In this document: positions 9,745 to 19,336 of the stretch, in pieces
Layout of the letters: every line of letters begins with the position of its first letter
Position numbering within the stretch: position 1 is the stretch's first letter
Source: Rhizobium binae
Lineage (GTDB): Bacteria > Pseudomonadota > Alphaproteobacteria > Rhizobiales > Rhizobiaceae
Length of the DNA: 64,000 nt
Assembly: GCF_017357225.1 (NCBI RefSeq)
Contig: NZ_CP071606.1
Span: 62,001-126,000, forward strand
Direction: 5' to 3'
The notes under the pieces: model-generated
Told to the model about the DNA's origin: nothing
Seen by the model: the letters and a program-made list of their open reading frames with translations, nothing else
The model's database searches: none
Position numbers and translations under genes: made by a program

Positions 9745-9773
9745 GAACTGGTGCGGAACCTCCGCACCAGTTC
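9745..9773 (-). terminator. Perfect 13-bp hairpin at the end of the tautomerase/SDR unit
   Basis: GAACTGGTGCGGA and its exact complement TCCGCACCAGTTC are separated by only ACC. The hairpin lies 16 bases beyond the stop of the 4-oxalocrotonate-tautomerase-like gene on the minus strand. No clear T-run follows, so it may be a processing or stability hairpin rather than a classical intrinsic terminator. Confidence 0.4.
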
Positions 9774-9788
9774 CGATCACTCCCGGAA

Positions 9789-10007
9789 TCAACTGTCTTC
9801 TTTGACGCGATAGGCATCCGGAAGGATGAAAATCTCGTCCGCACGCCCGTAACCGCCGTCCTTCACTTCCTCGATCAGCACCATTGTGTGTGGCCGTGCC
9901 GCCTCGGTGAAATACTCTACCAGCATGTCGGTGGCGCGGTGTACGATTTCTTCCTTCTGGGAGCGGCTGAGCGCGCCTTCGGGGGTCTTTATGTTAACGA
10001 ATGGCAT
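9789..10007 (-). CDS. 4-oxalocrotonate tautomerase-family protein
   Basis: This 72-aa protein has the family's catalytic Pro directly after the initiator Met (MPFVNIKTPEG), and Arg39 and the helix region typical of small tautomerases (SQKEEIVHRATDMLVEYF). Members keto-enol tautomerise unsaturated 2-hydroxy acids or related substrates; the substrate here is unknown. It lies 27 bases downstream of an SDR gene in the same direction, opposite a LysR regulator, so both may serve one small catabolic or detoxifying unit. Confidence 0.88.
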   Translation of the reverse strand: MPFVNIKTPEGALSRSQKEEIVHRATDMLVEYFTEAARPHTMVLIEEVKDGGYGRADEIFILPDAYRVKEDS

Positions 10008-10034
10008 GGGACTCTCCTTTCTTGGGGTTCTGCT

Positions 10035-10775
10035 TCAGATCATGCCGCCATTGGCGCGTAGTACCTGGCCGTTCACCCAGCCGCCTTCGGGACCGGCGAG
10101 GAAGGAAACGACCGAGGCAATGTCATCCGGTTGGCCCAGGCGCCCCAGCGGAATGGTACCGATGATTCTCTGGACCAGGTCGTCGGGCTTGCCGGACATG
10201 AACAGTTCGGTCTCGACGGGGCCGGGCGCGACCGCATTGACGGTAATGCCGCGCCGGCCGAGTTCCTTCGAGGCGACGTGCGTGATCGCCTCGACGGCCG
10301 CTTTGCTTGCCGCATAGATACCGTAAGTCGGCCCGTAAGCGCCGACGACGCTGGACGAGAAATTGATGATGCGCCCACCATCGCGGAGACGACGGGCTGC
10401 TTCGCGTACGGCGCGGAATGTCCCTGTGAGGTTTATGGCGATCTGCTGTTCGAAGCTCGCGTCGTCCATATCGGCAATCGGAGCCAGCCTTATGATGCCG
10501 GCATTGTTGACCAGGATATCAGCCCCGCCGAAGCGCTCTTCGGCCGCGGTGAACAGATCGGCAGCCGCGGTCGGACCGCTTATGTCAGCCTGCACCGCGA
10601 GAGCCTTCCCACCGCCCATTTCAATGTCTGCGACGACCGCATCAGCCGCCTGACGGCTGCTTGCGTAATTCACCACGACGGCGATGCCGTCTTTCGCCAG
10701 CCGAAGCGCAATGGCTCGGCCGATGCCTTTCGATGCGCCGGTGACGATAGCGACGCGCTGTCCTTTGATGGTCAT
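10035..10775 (-). CDS. Short-chain dehydrogenase/reductase (SDR)
   Basis: This 246-aa classical SDR has the cofactor motif TGASKGIG, the NNAG motif (DILVNNAGI), the catalytic Ser in INFSSSVVG and the YxxxK pair in YGIYAASKAAVE. It ends in GGWVNGQVLRANGGMI, as in 3-oxoacyl-ACP reductase-like SDRs. The substrate is unknown. It is divergent from a LysR regulator with a 102-base intergenic region, a typical regulator-target arrangement. Confidence 0.92.
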   Translation of the reverse strand: MTIKGQRVAIVTGASKGIGRAIALRLAKDGIAVVVNYASSRQAADAVVADIEMGGGKALAVQADISGPTAAADLFTAAEERFGGADILVNNAGIIRLAPIADMDDASFEQQIAINLTGTFRAVREAARRLRDGGRIINFSSSVVGAYGPTYGIYAASKAAVEAITHVASKELGRRGITVNAVAPGPVETELFMSGKPDDLVQRIIGTIPLGRLGQPDDIASVVSFLAGPEGGWVNGQVLRANGGMI

Positions 10776-10877
10776 GGCACCTTTCTCCTATTTGACGGAA
10801 CAGGAGATATTGCGGATGCCTCGTCAGAACAATCTGCTAACATTTGACAATAGAATTCGGCTGTGGTGAATAAAGGC

Positions 10878-11771
10878 ATGGATCGGCTTGACCGCATGCA
10901 TCTATTCATCCGGATCGTCGAGCGGCGTAGCTTCGCCGCGGCGGCGTCCGACCTTGGCCTTGCCCGTTCCACGGCCACCGAGGCGATCAAGCAGTTGGAA
11001 GACGATCTCGGCGTTCGGCTTCTCGAGCGAACCACCCGGCACGTCGCGCCGACACTGGACGGCGCGGCCTTCTACAGGCGATGTGTTGCGATCCTCGCGG
11101 AGGTAGACGAGGCGGAAAACGTCTTCCGTGATATGCAACCGCGCGGCCTGCTGCGCGTCGACGCCCATCCCTTGCTGACACGCACATTCCTGTTGCCGCG
11201 GCTCAATGAGTTCCTCGATCGTTATCCTCTGCTGGACCTTCAGATCGGGCAGGGCGACCGGCTGGTAGATCTCGTCAGGGAGGGTATTGACTGCGTGATC
11301 CGCGCCGGAGAGATTGCTGATAGCGGCCTGATCATGCGCCGCCTCGGTTTGATCGCTGAAATCACCTGTGCCAGCCCAGCCTATATAGCGAAGCACGGAA
11401 TACCACGCTCCCCCGCCGCTATGGAGGGACACCGCGCCGTTGGTTTCATATCGTCCCGCACCGGGCAGATCATGCCGCTCGAGTTCACGGTCGGCAGCAC
11501 TGTCCGCTTCGTAACCTTGCCCTGCCGGCTAACGGTCAACAACTCCGACACGATGTCCGATCTCGCCCGCCTCGGCTTCGGCCTGATTCAGGCACCGCGT
11601 TACCGCCTGCAGCGGGATCTGGACGAGGGGACGCTGGTCGAGGTTCTCGCCGACTTTCTTCCCCCGCCGACACCGCTTACCGCGCTCTACCCGCAGAATC
11701 GCCAGCTTTCGCCGCGGGTGCGGGTCTTTCTCGACTGGGTCGTCGAACTGTTCTCCGAAGCAGACTTGTGA
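10878..11771 (+). CDS. LysR-family transcriptional regulator
   Basis: This 297-aa protein has an N-terminal winged helix (DRMHLFIRIVERRSFAAAASDLGLARSTATEAIKQLEDDLGVRLLERTTR) and a LysR substrate-binding domain. The ATG at 10878 is chosen; a GTG five codons upstream (10863) is possible. It is transcribed away from the SDR/tautomerase pair and most likely controls it. The A+T-richer shared gap 10776-10877 would hold both promoters. Confidence 0.92.
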   Translation: MDRLDRMHLFIRIVERRSFAAAASDLGLARSTATEAIKQLEDDLGVRLLERTTRHVAPTLDGAAFYRRCVAILAEVDEAENVFRDMQPRGLLRVDAHPLLTRTFLLPRLNEFLDRYPLLDLQIGQGDRLVDLVREGIDCVIRAGEIADSGLIMRRLGLIAEITCASPAYIAKHGIPRSPAAMEGHRAVGFISSRTGQIMPLEFTVGSTVRFVTLPCRLTVNNSDTMSDLARLGFGLIQAPRYRLQRDLDEGTLVEVLADFLPPPTPLTALYPQNRQLSPRVRVFLDWVVELFSEADL

Positions 11772-12076
11772 CGGTTCGGGGTCGCGACGATCACCCCTCG
11801 ATCATCATCTGATGGTTTTCGTCTTCCAAATGCTATCCGTGAGATGATGGCCGCAGGATCAGCGGTCGCAAGATACCTTAAAAGGCCGGCCCCCCACAAA
11901 GACGGAGCGAGTGAATATCATGCAAGGCTTCCAAAAGGGCCGTCCGGTTCAGCGGATGGATTATCGGAATCAAGATGAAAGACCTCACTCACCATAAGAG
12001 TCATCTTCACCTCAGATGAGCTGCAGACGTCTGGCAGACCTGTACGTTATCGCGGCCGCCGCCTACAAGCGATCCG
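11772..12076. other. Intergenic stretch without recognised gene
   Basis: About 300 bases downstream of the LysR gene contain only short frames in all phases and no recognisable domain, RNA gene or strong hairpin. Confidence 0.5.
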
Positions 12077-12337
12077 TTACAGGGTCCATGGAACCAGTTC
12101 GCCAAGCCTCGGCGGCCACAGTCCCAGAGCGTCTTTTACCGCAATCGGCAACGCGTCCCTCTGCCTTACTAGGAGGGCTTGATGAATGGCGGTTTCGAGA
12201 GGTTCCGCCTCGCCTTGATGAGGTTGGCCTCTGATCGCCAGTTCGCCGGTTGTCCTGACTTCGTCGCCCGCGACGACGATCACGTGCCCCGGATAGGCCG
12301 AGGCGGTTTGACTATCCACCAGGTCGAATCTGCGCAT
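12077..12337 (-). CDS. Hypothetical protein (86 aa)
   Basis: The frame from ATG 12337 reads MRRFDLVDSQTASAYPGHVI and ends in a LGLWPPRLGELVPWTL tail. I do not recognise the family. Support for coding is moderate: a GGGGAAC ribosome site just upstream, and a start only 8 bases after the stop of another small gene in the same direction, suggesting a two-gene unit. No signal peptide or membrane segment is visible. Confidence 0.5.
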   Translation of the reverse strand: MRRFDLVDSQTASAYPGHVIVVAGDEVRTTGELAIRGQPHQGEAEPLETAIHQALLVRQRDALPIAVKDALGLWPPRLGELVPWTL

Positions 12338-12345
12338 CTGTTCCC

Positions 12346-12627
12346 CTATTCCCTGTCTTCGGCGTCTGTCACGGCTTCCGAAAAAATCTCGGATCGCACC
12401 TCCTCGATGGTTTTTCCCGCCTCTCGGTGCGCGACTATCGTTGCAATAGTCGCATAAGCCTTCGGATCGCTTCGGCTGATCGCCGAACGCCTGCACCACT
12501 CGTCGAGCAGGAGGCTCACAGCAACATGCTCACGTGCGTCCGTCTTCGGGGCTTCCGGAAGCCGATGGAAGACAGGACTTACGAACCCGATGAGCTTCAG
12601 GCCTATCGCAGTGGCTGAAAATATCAT
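12346..12627 (-). CDS. Hypothetical protein (93 aa)
   Basis: This soluble, mostly helical 93-aa frame contains HVAVSLLLDEWCRRSAISRSD, TIATIVAHREAGKT and EEVRSEIFSEAVTDAEDRE. No known family is recognised. It precedes the 86-aa gene at 12077 with an 8-base gap, so both are probably co-transcribed. An alternative explanation is a relic of a larger gene. Confidence 0.5.
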   Translation of the reverse strand: MIFSATAIGLKLIGFVSPVFHRLPEAPKTDAREHVAVSLLLDEWCRRSAISRSDPKAYATIATIVAHREAGKTIEEVRSEIFSEAVTDAEDRE

Positions 12628-12716
12628 GTCGTGATACTAATTCATTTTTGGGTGTGAGGAAACTGATAATACCGTCAGCGGTCTGCACCGGCTGGGCGAG
12701 CGAAGCGTCGCGGGAG

Positions 12717-13103
12717 TCAGCCTGCACCGGGCAGGTTGAATCCCACCCACCCCAGGCGCCTTTCCTCGTAGACGCTTTGTGTCGGAATTAGAGAAGCTGG
12801 TTCGGCGAAGCATCCCAATGCGACCGCGACGAGATTCCTCCGGAACTCGGGCATCCAGTAGACCGTCGACCCGCAGTCCGGGCAGAACCGAAATTCGATC
12901 GATCTCCCGCTATCGCCCGATCTGGAATAACTGTTCGACACTCCGGAAATTGTCAGGTCTTTCTTGTTGAAGAAGACCGCCACCCCGAACGCACTGCCGG
13001 TGCGACGCTGGCATGCCTGACAGTGGCACGCGGAGATCTTGACGACTTCTCCATCGGCCGCGATCGAAAGCTGGCCACAGGAACAACTGGCCTCTCGTTT
13101 CAC
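12717..13103 (-). CDS. GFA-family (CENP-V/GFA) zinc-binding protein
   Basis: This 128-aa protein belongs to the family named after glutathione-dependent formaldehyde-activating enzyme. Zinc ligands are visible: CSCGQLS, then CHCQACQRRTGSAFG, and FCPDCGSTVYW. The GTG at 13103 is chosen because a GGGGAG ribosome site precedes it and the domain starts at once (MKREASCSCGQ); the frame upstream to 13187 is Arg/Pro-rich with no homology. The exact reaction of most members is unknown. Confidence 0.85.
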   Translation of the reverse strand: MKREASCSCGQLSIAADGEVVKISACHCQACQRRTGSAFGVAVFFNKKDLTISGVSNSYSRSGDSGRSIEFRFCPDCGSTVYWMPEFRRNLVAVALGCFAEPASLIPTQSVYEERRLGWVGFNLPGAG

Positions 13104-13374
13104 TGTCTGCTCCCCATATTCCGTGGTTTGTCGCCGCCGTTGCGATCCGTCCGGCGGTGGCCTTGTTTCTCGATCACCCAAACCCAATGGGTCGCATCAG
13201 TTTCATGTCTGAAAAAGCGAACTCTCGCAGCCGCAATTCGGAACATATCGCATCGTCATTTCAACTCGAAGTGCTTTCCTCAAACGCAACAGGCGGATAG
13301 CACGTCGGGCGCCCACAACCACCTTGGACCCCTCAGAATTCCCCGCTAATCGGCTGACTGGCCACTATCTGCTG

Positions 13375-13545
13375 CTAGGACGCGGACTCGCAAAATGAGG
13401 CGACCCATACTCTTGCGGCCACAAGCTTGCGTGCGGCCATGTAGTTGTCGGCGCAGCGGTCATATCGTGTTGCTAATCCGCGCATGTTTGATGCGACTAT
13501 TTCTCTTGAGCGTAGCCTGATTTTGCTTTCAACGTTGAAATCCAA
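13375..13545 (-). pseudogene. IS5-family transposase C-terminal remnant
   Basis: A short minus frame reads RGLATRYDRCADNYMAARKLVAARVWVASF. It resembles the closing segment of IS5-group transposases (ATRYDKLAxNYLAxxKLAxxRIWL). Only this end is left; the DDE core is missing. The flanking 13104-13374 stretch has no recognisable gene and may be decayed IS sequence. Confidence 0.5.
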
Positions 13546-13576
13546 GCCTGCATCAATCAAAGCCAGTGCCGTACAA

Positions 13577-14338
13577 TCACTTCGGCTTAATGGCCATCAG
13601 ATTGCCCAACTCCATCGGGAAGGGAAATAAGATCGTCGAAGTTTTCTCGTTCGCGATGACGTTCAACGTGCTCAAGTAACGAAGTTGCATCGCCTCCGGT
13701 TGCTTGGCCAGAATTTCGGCCGCTTCCAGTAGCTTGGCTGCAGCTTGCTGTTCGCCCTCGGCATTGATAACTTTTGCGCGGCGTTCGCGTTCGGCTTCCG
13801 CTTGGCGAGCAATCGCACGGATCATCGACTCGTTGATATCAACATGTTTGATCTCGACGGTGGCTACTTTAATCCCCCAAGCATCGGTCTGAGAGTCAAG
13901 GATTTCCTGAATATCCGAGTTGAGCCTGTCACGTTCTGCCAGCATCTCATCGAGGTCGTGCTTGCCAAGCACGGAGCGCAACGTCGTCTGCGCAAGTTGG
14001 CTTGTCGCCATCATGAAATCCTCGACCTGTATTGTCGACTTCTCGGGGTCAATAACCCTGAAATAGATCACCGCACTGACACGAACCGAGACGTTGTCAT
14101 GTGAGATGACGTCCTGGCTCGGGACATCGAGTACGCGCGTGCGCAAGTCGACTCGGATCATCTGCTGCACATAGGGGATGAGCAGAATCAAACCGGGTCC
14201 CTTGACTCCGGTAAAGCGACCAAGTGTGAACACGACGCCGCGTTCGTATTCCCTCAGGATCTTGACCGCCGATGCGAGGATGGCGACCAAAATGACAATG
14301 ATCACCAAATAGAAGGCAAGATCTGCAAACATATCCAT
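13577..14338 (-). CDS. Slipin/stomatin-like SPFH membrane protein
   Basis: This 253-aa protein has one N-terminal transmembrane helix ([22 protein letters not shown]). An SPFH/band-7 domain follows ([30 protein letters not shown]), then an oligomerising coiled coil ([32 protein letters not shown]). Slipins assemble into membrane microdomain cages. It lies 28 bases downstream of an NfeD-type protease gene; the NfeD/slipin pair is a conserved partnership in which the protease can cleave the slipin C-terminus. Confidence 0.93.
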   Translation of the reverse strand: MDMFADLAFYLVIIVILVAILASAVKILREYERGVVFTLGRFTGVKGPGLILLIPYVQQMIRVDLRTRVLDVPSQDVISHDNVSVRVSAVIYFRVIDPEKSTIQVEDFMMATSQLAQTTLRSVLGKHDLDEMLAERDRLNSDIQEILDSQTDAWGIKVATVEIKHVDINESMIRAIARQAEAERERRAKVINAEGEQQAAAKLLEAAEILAKQPEAMQLRYLSTLNVIANEKTSTILFPFPMELGNLMAIKPK

Positions 14339-14366
14339 GACTCCTCCTCCTGCTTCCTGAGCGCCG

Positions 14367-15770
14367 TTAGGTGTCCTTTGGATGGCTGGCGACTTCGAGC
14401 GCCAGTCCGTTGCGGCCGATCACGCTGACAAGATCACCGGCAACAAGGGGTTCGGCGGAAACCGCCTTCCAGCGTTCGCCATGCGCAATGACATACCCCG
14501 TGAGCCCCGTCCAACTCTCAACCTTACCGGAAATGCCAATCATCTCCTCTGCACCCGTGGCAACCTGGCGCAAGCGCGAGGTGAATGCCAGGCGAGCAAC
14601 GACAAGGCTAAAGGCAAGAATCGCAAATGCGATTGCGCCGAGTAGAGGGCGTGACACTTCCAGGCCGGGTATGTCGGTATTAAACAAAATGGTTGCTCCA
14701 AGGATCGCGGCTATCCCGCCGCCGATGCCCAAAGCGCCGAAGCTTGGCGAATGCGCCTCAGCCACAGTCAATCCGACGCCGAGGAAAATAAGCCCAAGGC
14801 CGGCAAAACTCACCGGCAGCAATGCCAGGGCATAGAGACCGAGGAGGAGGCAGATGCCGCCGATCGTGCCAGGAAGCATTGTCCCGGGTGCGAGAAACTC
14901 GAAGATCAGGCCGTAGATACCGACCATCATCAGGATGATTGCGATGTTCGGATCGGTAATGACGGAAAGCAGGCGCGTGCGCCAGTCAGGCTCGAATTCC
15001 TGCACGGCCAAACCGGCGGTATCGAGCCGGACGTCCGTTTGGCCGACCCGCACCATGTGCCCTTGTGCCTTTGCAAGGAGATCGGCGACGTCAACTGCCA
15101 TGAAATCGATGGCGTGTTCGCGCACTGCCGCTGTCGATGAAAGGCTCGCAGCTTCGCGGACAGCACGCTCTGCCCAGTCGGCGTTGCGATTGCGCAATTC
15201 CGCAAGCCCGCGAATGTACGCGACGGCGTCGTTAACGGCTTTTGCCTCGCTGGCATTGTCTGGAGCCTCTGCCTGCTTGCCACCAGGTTCGCTCGGCTTC
15301 TTTTCGGGTTCCTGATCACCGCCGAAAGGCTTTGCGCCGAGCGCGATTGGTGTCGCCGCACCTAGATTGGTCCCAGGGGCCATTACCGCAATGTGGCTTG
15401 CGTAGAGAATATAGGTGCCGGCGCTGGCAGCCCGTGCCCCGCTTGGTGCGACGAAGCTCGCGACAGGCACCGGTGAGGCAAGGATCGCGCGGATGATTTC
15501 CCGCATTGAGGTGTCAAGGCCACCCGGTGTGTCCATTTGCAATATGATCAAGACCGCTCCACGCTCGCCAGCACGCTGAATGCCTCGTACCACGTAGTCA
15601 GCTATCGCGGGGCCAATGGCGCCGTTCACCTTGAGGACGACAGACGCGCGGTCAGACGCCGACGGTGCGCCGAAGCCCCAAGCCGATAGCAGCAAAAACA
15701 ACAAAGTGAAGATTGGCGGTTGCCATCGCCAACAGCTTAATCCCCGCGTGACAATCTGCGGAACGTACAT
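14367..15770 (-). CDS. NfeD-family membrane serine protease (long form, ClpP-like domain)
   Basis: This 467-aa protein has an N-terminal signal/anchor, then a ClpP-fold protease domain ([31 protein letters not shown]). Ser116 in [10 protein letters not shown] is the likely nucleophile and Lys177 in [17 protein letters not shown] the general base, by analogy with archaeal 1510-N. Next comes a block of four to six transmembrane helices (about 270-400), and finally an OB-fold NfeD domain ([16 protein letters not shown]...[11 protein letters not shown]). It is the first gene of the nfeD-slipin pair. A decayed duplicate of its 5' end and leader exists at 31072-31285. Confidence 0.92.
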   Translation of the reverse strand: MYVPQIVTRGLSCWRWQPPIFTLLFLLLSAWGFGAPSASDRASVVLKVNGAIGPAIADYVVRGIQRAGERGAVLIILQMDTPGGLDTSMREIIRAILASPVPVASFVAPSGARAASAGTYILYASHIAVMAPGTNLGAATPIALGAKPFGGDQEPEKKPSEPGGKQAEAPDNASEAKAVNDAVAYIRGLAELRNRNADWAERAVREAASLSSTAAVREHAIDFMAVDVADLLAKAQGHMVRVGQTDVRLDTAGLAVQEFEPDWRTRLLSVITDPNIAIILMMVGIYGLIFEFLAPGTMLPGTIGGICLLLGLYALALLPVSFAGLGLIFLGVGLTVAEAHSPSFGALGIGGGIAAILGATILFNTDIPGLEVSRPLLGAIAFAILAFSLVVARLAFTSRLRQVATGAEEMIGISGKVESWTGLTGYVIAHGERWKAVSAEPLVAGDLVSVIGRNGLALEVASHPKDT

Positions 15771-15895
15771 AATTCGTTTAATATATGTCGGAAATTACAA
15801 AGAAAAAGAAAGAGGGGTCTCATGTTTACGAACAAGCGAGGAACGCCGAGACTCTGGCGATTGCTATTGCGCGAGAGCGGTTCGGCTCCTTTGCA

Positions 15896-16399
15896 TCACG
15901 CCGATATAACCCGCTTGATGATTGTGAGATGGCAGCAGATGCACGCCGCTAACACGGATATAAAAAGGAAGGCGCCAAGCGGTGAGTACGACAGCGGCAG
16001 GAACGACCAGTCGCCTCGTTGGAGCTGAGGCATCGCAACGTCGGAAAGACCGGCCTGCGCAACTGCTGCCCGCCCCATCGCCAGACCGGTCGCGAACAGC
16101 GCGACATGGGCATGGATGAATCCTGACCGGTGGTGTCGTTGCGGTTGCAAAGCCACTCGAATCCCGAAAATCGATGCAAGCACCAGCAGGACCATGGCGC
16201 TCCAAATTCCAACGCCGGGTACTGCCAAAAGCAGATAGATCGGCTCGCGCATGACAGGAAGAATTGTCATATGCAGCCACCAGGCGGACGCACTTGATGG
16301 GTAGCTTTCCAAGAGCGGCATGCTGAGGATGAAGATCGATGCTATCGCGTAAGCCAGCGATGGGCCAAGTCGCATCAGGGTGAAAATAGCGATCCGCAT
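15896..16399 (-). CDS. Small integral membrane protein of unknown function
   Basis: With ATG 16399, preceded by GGAG at suitable spacing, the protein is 167 aa. It has about four hydrophobic helices (SLAYAIASIFILSMPLL; PIYLLLAVPGVGIWSAMVLLVLASIFG; FIHAHVALFATGLAMGRAAV; LGAFLFISVLAACICCHLTI). No family is recognised. It lies between nfeD and the Tad locus and is not clearly part of either. Confidence 0.65.
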   Translation of the reverse strand: MRIAIFTLMRLGPSLAYAIASIFILSMPLLESYPSSASAWWLHMTILPVMREPIYLLLAVPGVGIWSAMVLLVLASIFGIRVALQPQRHHRSGFIHAHVALFATGLAMGRAAVAQAGLSDVAMPQLQRGDWSFLPLSYSPLGAFLFISVLAACICCHLTIIKRVISA

Positions 16400-16657
16400 A
16401 AGGCGCTCCATCCTTTGACCTGACGAACAGGGTAGGCAAGGCTGATTAATTTTCTACTCTGAGAATCAGCGGGCACATGGTACCAACTCTGAATGGTTGG
16501 CGTTTACCATGTTGGCGCGTTCCGGCGAAGACGGCATCTGTCGTTTTTTTGCGACAATTTGCCCAAATTCTTGAGTTGTTAGCTTTTTTTTACGATGATT
16601 CTCGGGGGACGCATCCGAATCTCAGGTAAGAATGTCTGATGGGGGAGCAAATTGCCA

Positions 16658-17176
16658 ATGTTGCAGATCAGAGCCGGGACTAAATGCATTGCGATTTTGA
16701 TAGCGGCTGGCGCAATTTTGGCTGGTTGCCAGTCATCCAGCGACGGTCTCGCGGCTTATGGCGATAGTGCAAAGACCCTTGAGGATGACTCTGCCGTCGC
16801 CTTCTATAAGAACGACGAGTTGATCACCAACGGGAAACTGCAGTTTCAGGAAAAGAACTACGGAAAATCCTACGCCATTTACAAGCGAGCTGTTGACGTT
16901 TTCCCGCAGGATCCGGCCGCCTGGCTAGGCCTTGCGGCCTCGGCCGATATGGTTGCCCGCTTCGATACCTCCGACCGCGCCTACCAACAACTGGCGCGAA
17001 TGATCGGCAATACCCCCGTCTACTATAACAATATCGGATATTCTCACCTGTTACGCGGTGACTTGCGCACTGCCAGACGGTACTTCCTGAAAGCCTATGA
17101 GCTTGATCCCGGAAACGAAGTCACTGCCCGAAATCTCGAATTGATGAAGAACAGCGTCAATTACGCTCAGCGGTGA
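16658..17176 (+). CDS. tadD: TadD-like TPR lipoprotein of the Tad pilus locus
   Basis: This lipoprotein has a lipobox (AILAGC; lipidated Cys about residue 24). TPR-type repeats follow: NGKLQFQEKNYGKSYAIYKRAVDVFPQDPAAWLG, then TPVYYNNIGYSHLLRGDLRTARRYFLKAYELDPGN. TadD proteins act as pilotins/assembly factors for the outer-membrane secretin of Tad systems. The ATG at 16658 is used; a TTG two codons earlier sits closer to the GGGGAG ribosome site. It is transcribed toward the main pilus operon, which runs on the other strand. Confidence 0.82.
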   Translation: MLQIRAGTKCIAILIAAGAILAGCQSSSDGLAAYGDSAKTLEDDSAVAFYKNDELITNGKLQFQEKNYGKSYAIYKRAVDVFPQDPAAWLGLAASADMVARFDTSDRAYQQLARMIGNTPVYYNNIGYSHLLRGDLRTARRYFLKAYELDPGNEVTARNLELMKNSVNYAQR

Positions 17177-17385
17177 TAGGCTTTTGAGCGATCGTCTGCA
17201 TCGAGATTAGCGCCCCATTGGGAGCGTCGGGCGGCGCCCTGGCAGAGTCCGCGATCACTTTAAACATGTCGCGCGAAGTGTGCGGCGGTTTTGCGTCATC
17301 GAAATGCGAGAAATAAAGAGCTCGGGCGCAAGAGCGAATCTGAAAGATCGCGGCGCGCTTTAGAGATTTCGCTGATGTCGTTTGT
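17177..17385. other. Convergent intergenic region
   Basis: The 209 bases between the converging tadD and minus-strand operon ends hold no gene I can support; a short minus frame (17157-17462) overlaps tadD and is treated as a shadow. No clear intrinsic terminator was identified. Confidence 0.4.
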
Positions 17386-17955
17386 TTACCGTGCCTTCCG
17401 AAGTATGAGCTGGCCTTCCGGCGAGAGTGTTCTTTCGTAACGCGGCAGGTCACTGACAGCAATTCCCGCGGCTTCTATCGAGGTAAGACTGCTATCTCGA
17501 GTTTCCGCTGGCGGCGCACTGGGTGAGCGTGCGAAAAATTGTGCCGGTTCCTTGCCGGGTGCGCTCAGGACCAAGGCTGAACCAAAGCCTGTTCCGCCAG
17601 TGACGTTCCGCGTCCGTTCATTCATCGAAAGCACAGCCTTTTGCAGGCTTTCCATCTCTTGCCTGATAACTGCGAGTTCGTCGGCCTTGGCGTTGCTCGC
17701 GATGTTGCCCGACTGCTTTTCCATTTGCCCTTTCAGGCCATCAATGGACCTTTTCAGCGCGGCGATGGTCTCGCGGCTCTCGCGAACATCCGCCGAGTTT
17801 TTGGCCGTGTAGATGAGAACGCCGGCATTCACCGGCAAGAGCATGAGGAGCAGGCCGACGAGGACCGGGTTTTTTGCGGCTCTCGGTTCAGCTGTTCGCA
17901 AATTGCTCGGTCTCGCGCCGCCTACTTCGCCGTCAATGCTCGGGATGCTGGTCAT
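17386..17955 (-). CDS. Single-pass membrane protein with coiled coil, end of the Tad operon
   Basis: This 189-aa protein has a short cytoplasmic N-terminus, one transmembrane helix (NPVLVGLLLMLLPVNAGVLIYTA) and a coiled coil (about 55-110: RETIAALKRSIDGLKGQMEKQ, LAVIRQEMESLQKAVLSMNERT). The C-terminal region is Pro/Ser-rich and probably periplasmic. No known family is recognised. It is last in the minus-strand pilus operon, 61 bases after the AAA ATPase gene, and may be a membrane partner of that ATPase or of the pilus machine. Confidence 0.75.
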   Translation of the reverse strand: MTSIPSIDGEVGGARPSNLRTAEPRAAKNPVLVGLLLMLLPVNAGVLIYTAKNSADVRESRETIAALKRSIDGLKGQMEKQSGNIASNAKADELAVIRQEMESLQKAVLSMNERTRNVTGGTGFGSALVLSAPGKEPAQFFARSPSAPPAETRDSSLTSIEAAGIAVSDLPRYERTLSPEGQLILRKAR

Positions 17956-18016
17956 TCGTTTACTCCCCCGTTAACTGGATGGAATCGGGACGCCGTGCTC
18001 AGCGCCAAATCCGCAA

Positions 18017-19321
18017 TCATTCCGACGTGAATACACCTTCCCATGCCCGCTCGAGCATATCGAGCGAAGCGATTCTCGCTATACCGTTGAAATCGCAGTA
18101 AGATCCGACGAAATCCAAAAGATACTTCGGATGATAGCAAGAGGCTAGCACATCGCCGTCATACTTGCGATCGTAGAACAGGTTCAGGTCTGGATCGCAG
18201 ACAGTCAATCCGGTGGCGCTCGCATAGGACTTGAAAATTCTGATATATTCGTCGCGCGACGGAGTGTTCACAAAGATCTTGTACTTGAGGCGCCGCAATC
18301 CCGCCTCGTCGGAAAGGTCCTTCGGTGCGATGTTCGTCGAAAACACGACCAGCTCGTCAAAGGGAACCTTGAACTTCTTGCCGGTATGCAGCGTCAGGAA
18401 GTCATAGCCGCGCTCGAGCGGCACGATCCAACGATTGATCAGCGCCTGCGGCGCCACCTGCTGGCGCCCGAAGTCGTCGATGATGAAAACGCCGCCGGAC
18501 GCCTTCAGATGGATGGGCGCTTCGTAAACATTTGGTCCCGCGTTGAAGGTGAGATCGAGCTGGTCGAGGGTCAATTCCCCGCCCGTCTTGATCACCGGAC
18601 GGCGGCATTCGATCCATCGTTGATCCGCTTTCGGATGGGATTCCGTGGCAGCCTCCGATACGGGGTGATGCACGGCTTCATCATAGAAACCGATGACATG
18701 GCCGCCGACCTCGATGGCATAGGGCACCCAGATGGTTTGGCGAAACAGTTGTGACGTCCGCTCGGCGATGCTTGTCTTTCCGTTTCCGGGTGGCCCGTAA
18801 AGCAGGATAGAGCGACCGGAGTTCAGGGCCGGGCCGAGCTTTTCGACAAGCGCGTCTGCGAGCACCAGCCCGTCAAGGCTCTCGGTCAGCCGCTCTGGGG
18901 TGACGCGCTCGTCATGGATGGACTGCAAAGAGATTTGCCGGCAGAACGCATCCAGAGACACTGGCGCCGGTCCGACATATTGGCATTGACGCGACGCCAC
19001 GTGGGCATATTCGAACCCCTTCATTGACAGCGCATATCGAACATCGGATCGTACATCCTCACCAGCCAGGCCGCGAGCCTCGAGATAGGCGAGTTTCACG
19101 AGTTCCTTGATCAGGATATTGACGATCACTTTCGGCAGTTTCATGCGCTCAGCCAGATACGATGCCGTGATCGTATCCTGCTCGGCCGCACATTTTGACG
19201 CCAGCCGCAATAGGAACGACGGATCCAGTCCCGCTTGTTCTATGCTCGCCGGTGCCACCGGCATACGCGGATCGAAGGAAATGATGGCGTGGTTACGATT
19301 CTGTTCGAGCGAATGCTGCAT
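18017..19321 (-). CDS. AAA-type ATPase associated with the Tad pilus locus
   Basis: This 434-aa protein has a variable N-terminal helical domain (about 1-130, winged-helix-like LPKVIVNILIKELVKLAYLEA). An AAA+ module follows with Walker A GPPGNGKTS, Walker B GVFIIDDFGR and a sensor-1 like VVFSTN. Proteins of this type are encoded in tad/cpa clusters of several Alphaproteobacteria, but their role is not settled; a remodelling factor is one possibility. It is distinct from the secretion ATPase CpaF. The gene follows tadC by 15 bases in the same operon. Confidence 0.82.
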   Translation of the reverse strand: MQHSLEQNRNHAIISFDPRMPVAPASIEQAGLDPSFLLRLASKCAAEQDTITASYLAERMKLPKVIVNILIKELVKLAYLEARGLAGEDVRSDVRYALSMKGFEYAHVASRQCQYVGPAPVSLDAFCRQISLQSIHDERVTPERLTESLDGLVLADALVEKLGPALNSGRSILLYGPPGNGKTSIAERTSQLFRQTIWVPYAIEVGGHVIGFYDEAVHHPVSEAATESHPKADQRWIECRRPVIKTGGELTLDQLDLTFNAGPNVYEAPIHLKASGGVFIIDDFGRQQVAPQALINRWIVPLERGYDFLTLHTGKKFKVPFDELVVFSTNIAPKDLSDEAGLRRLKYKIFVNTPSRDEYIRIFKSYASATGLTVCDPDLNLFYDRKYDGDVLASCYHPKYLLDFVGSYCDFNGIARIASLDMLERAWEGVFTSE

Positions 19322-19336
19322 ACGACCTCGCTTGGC

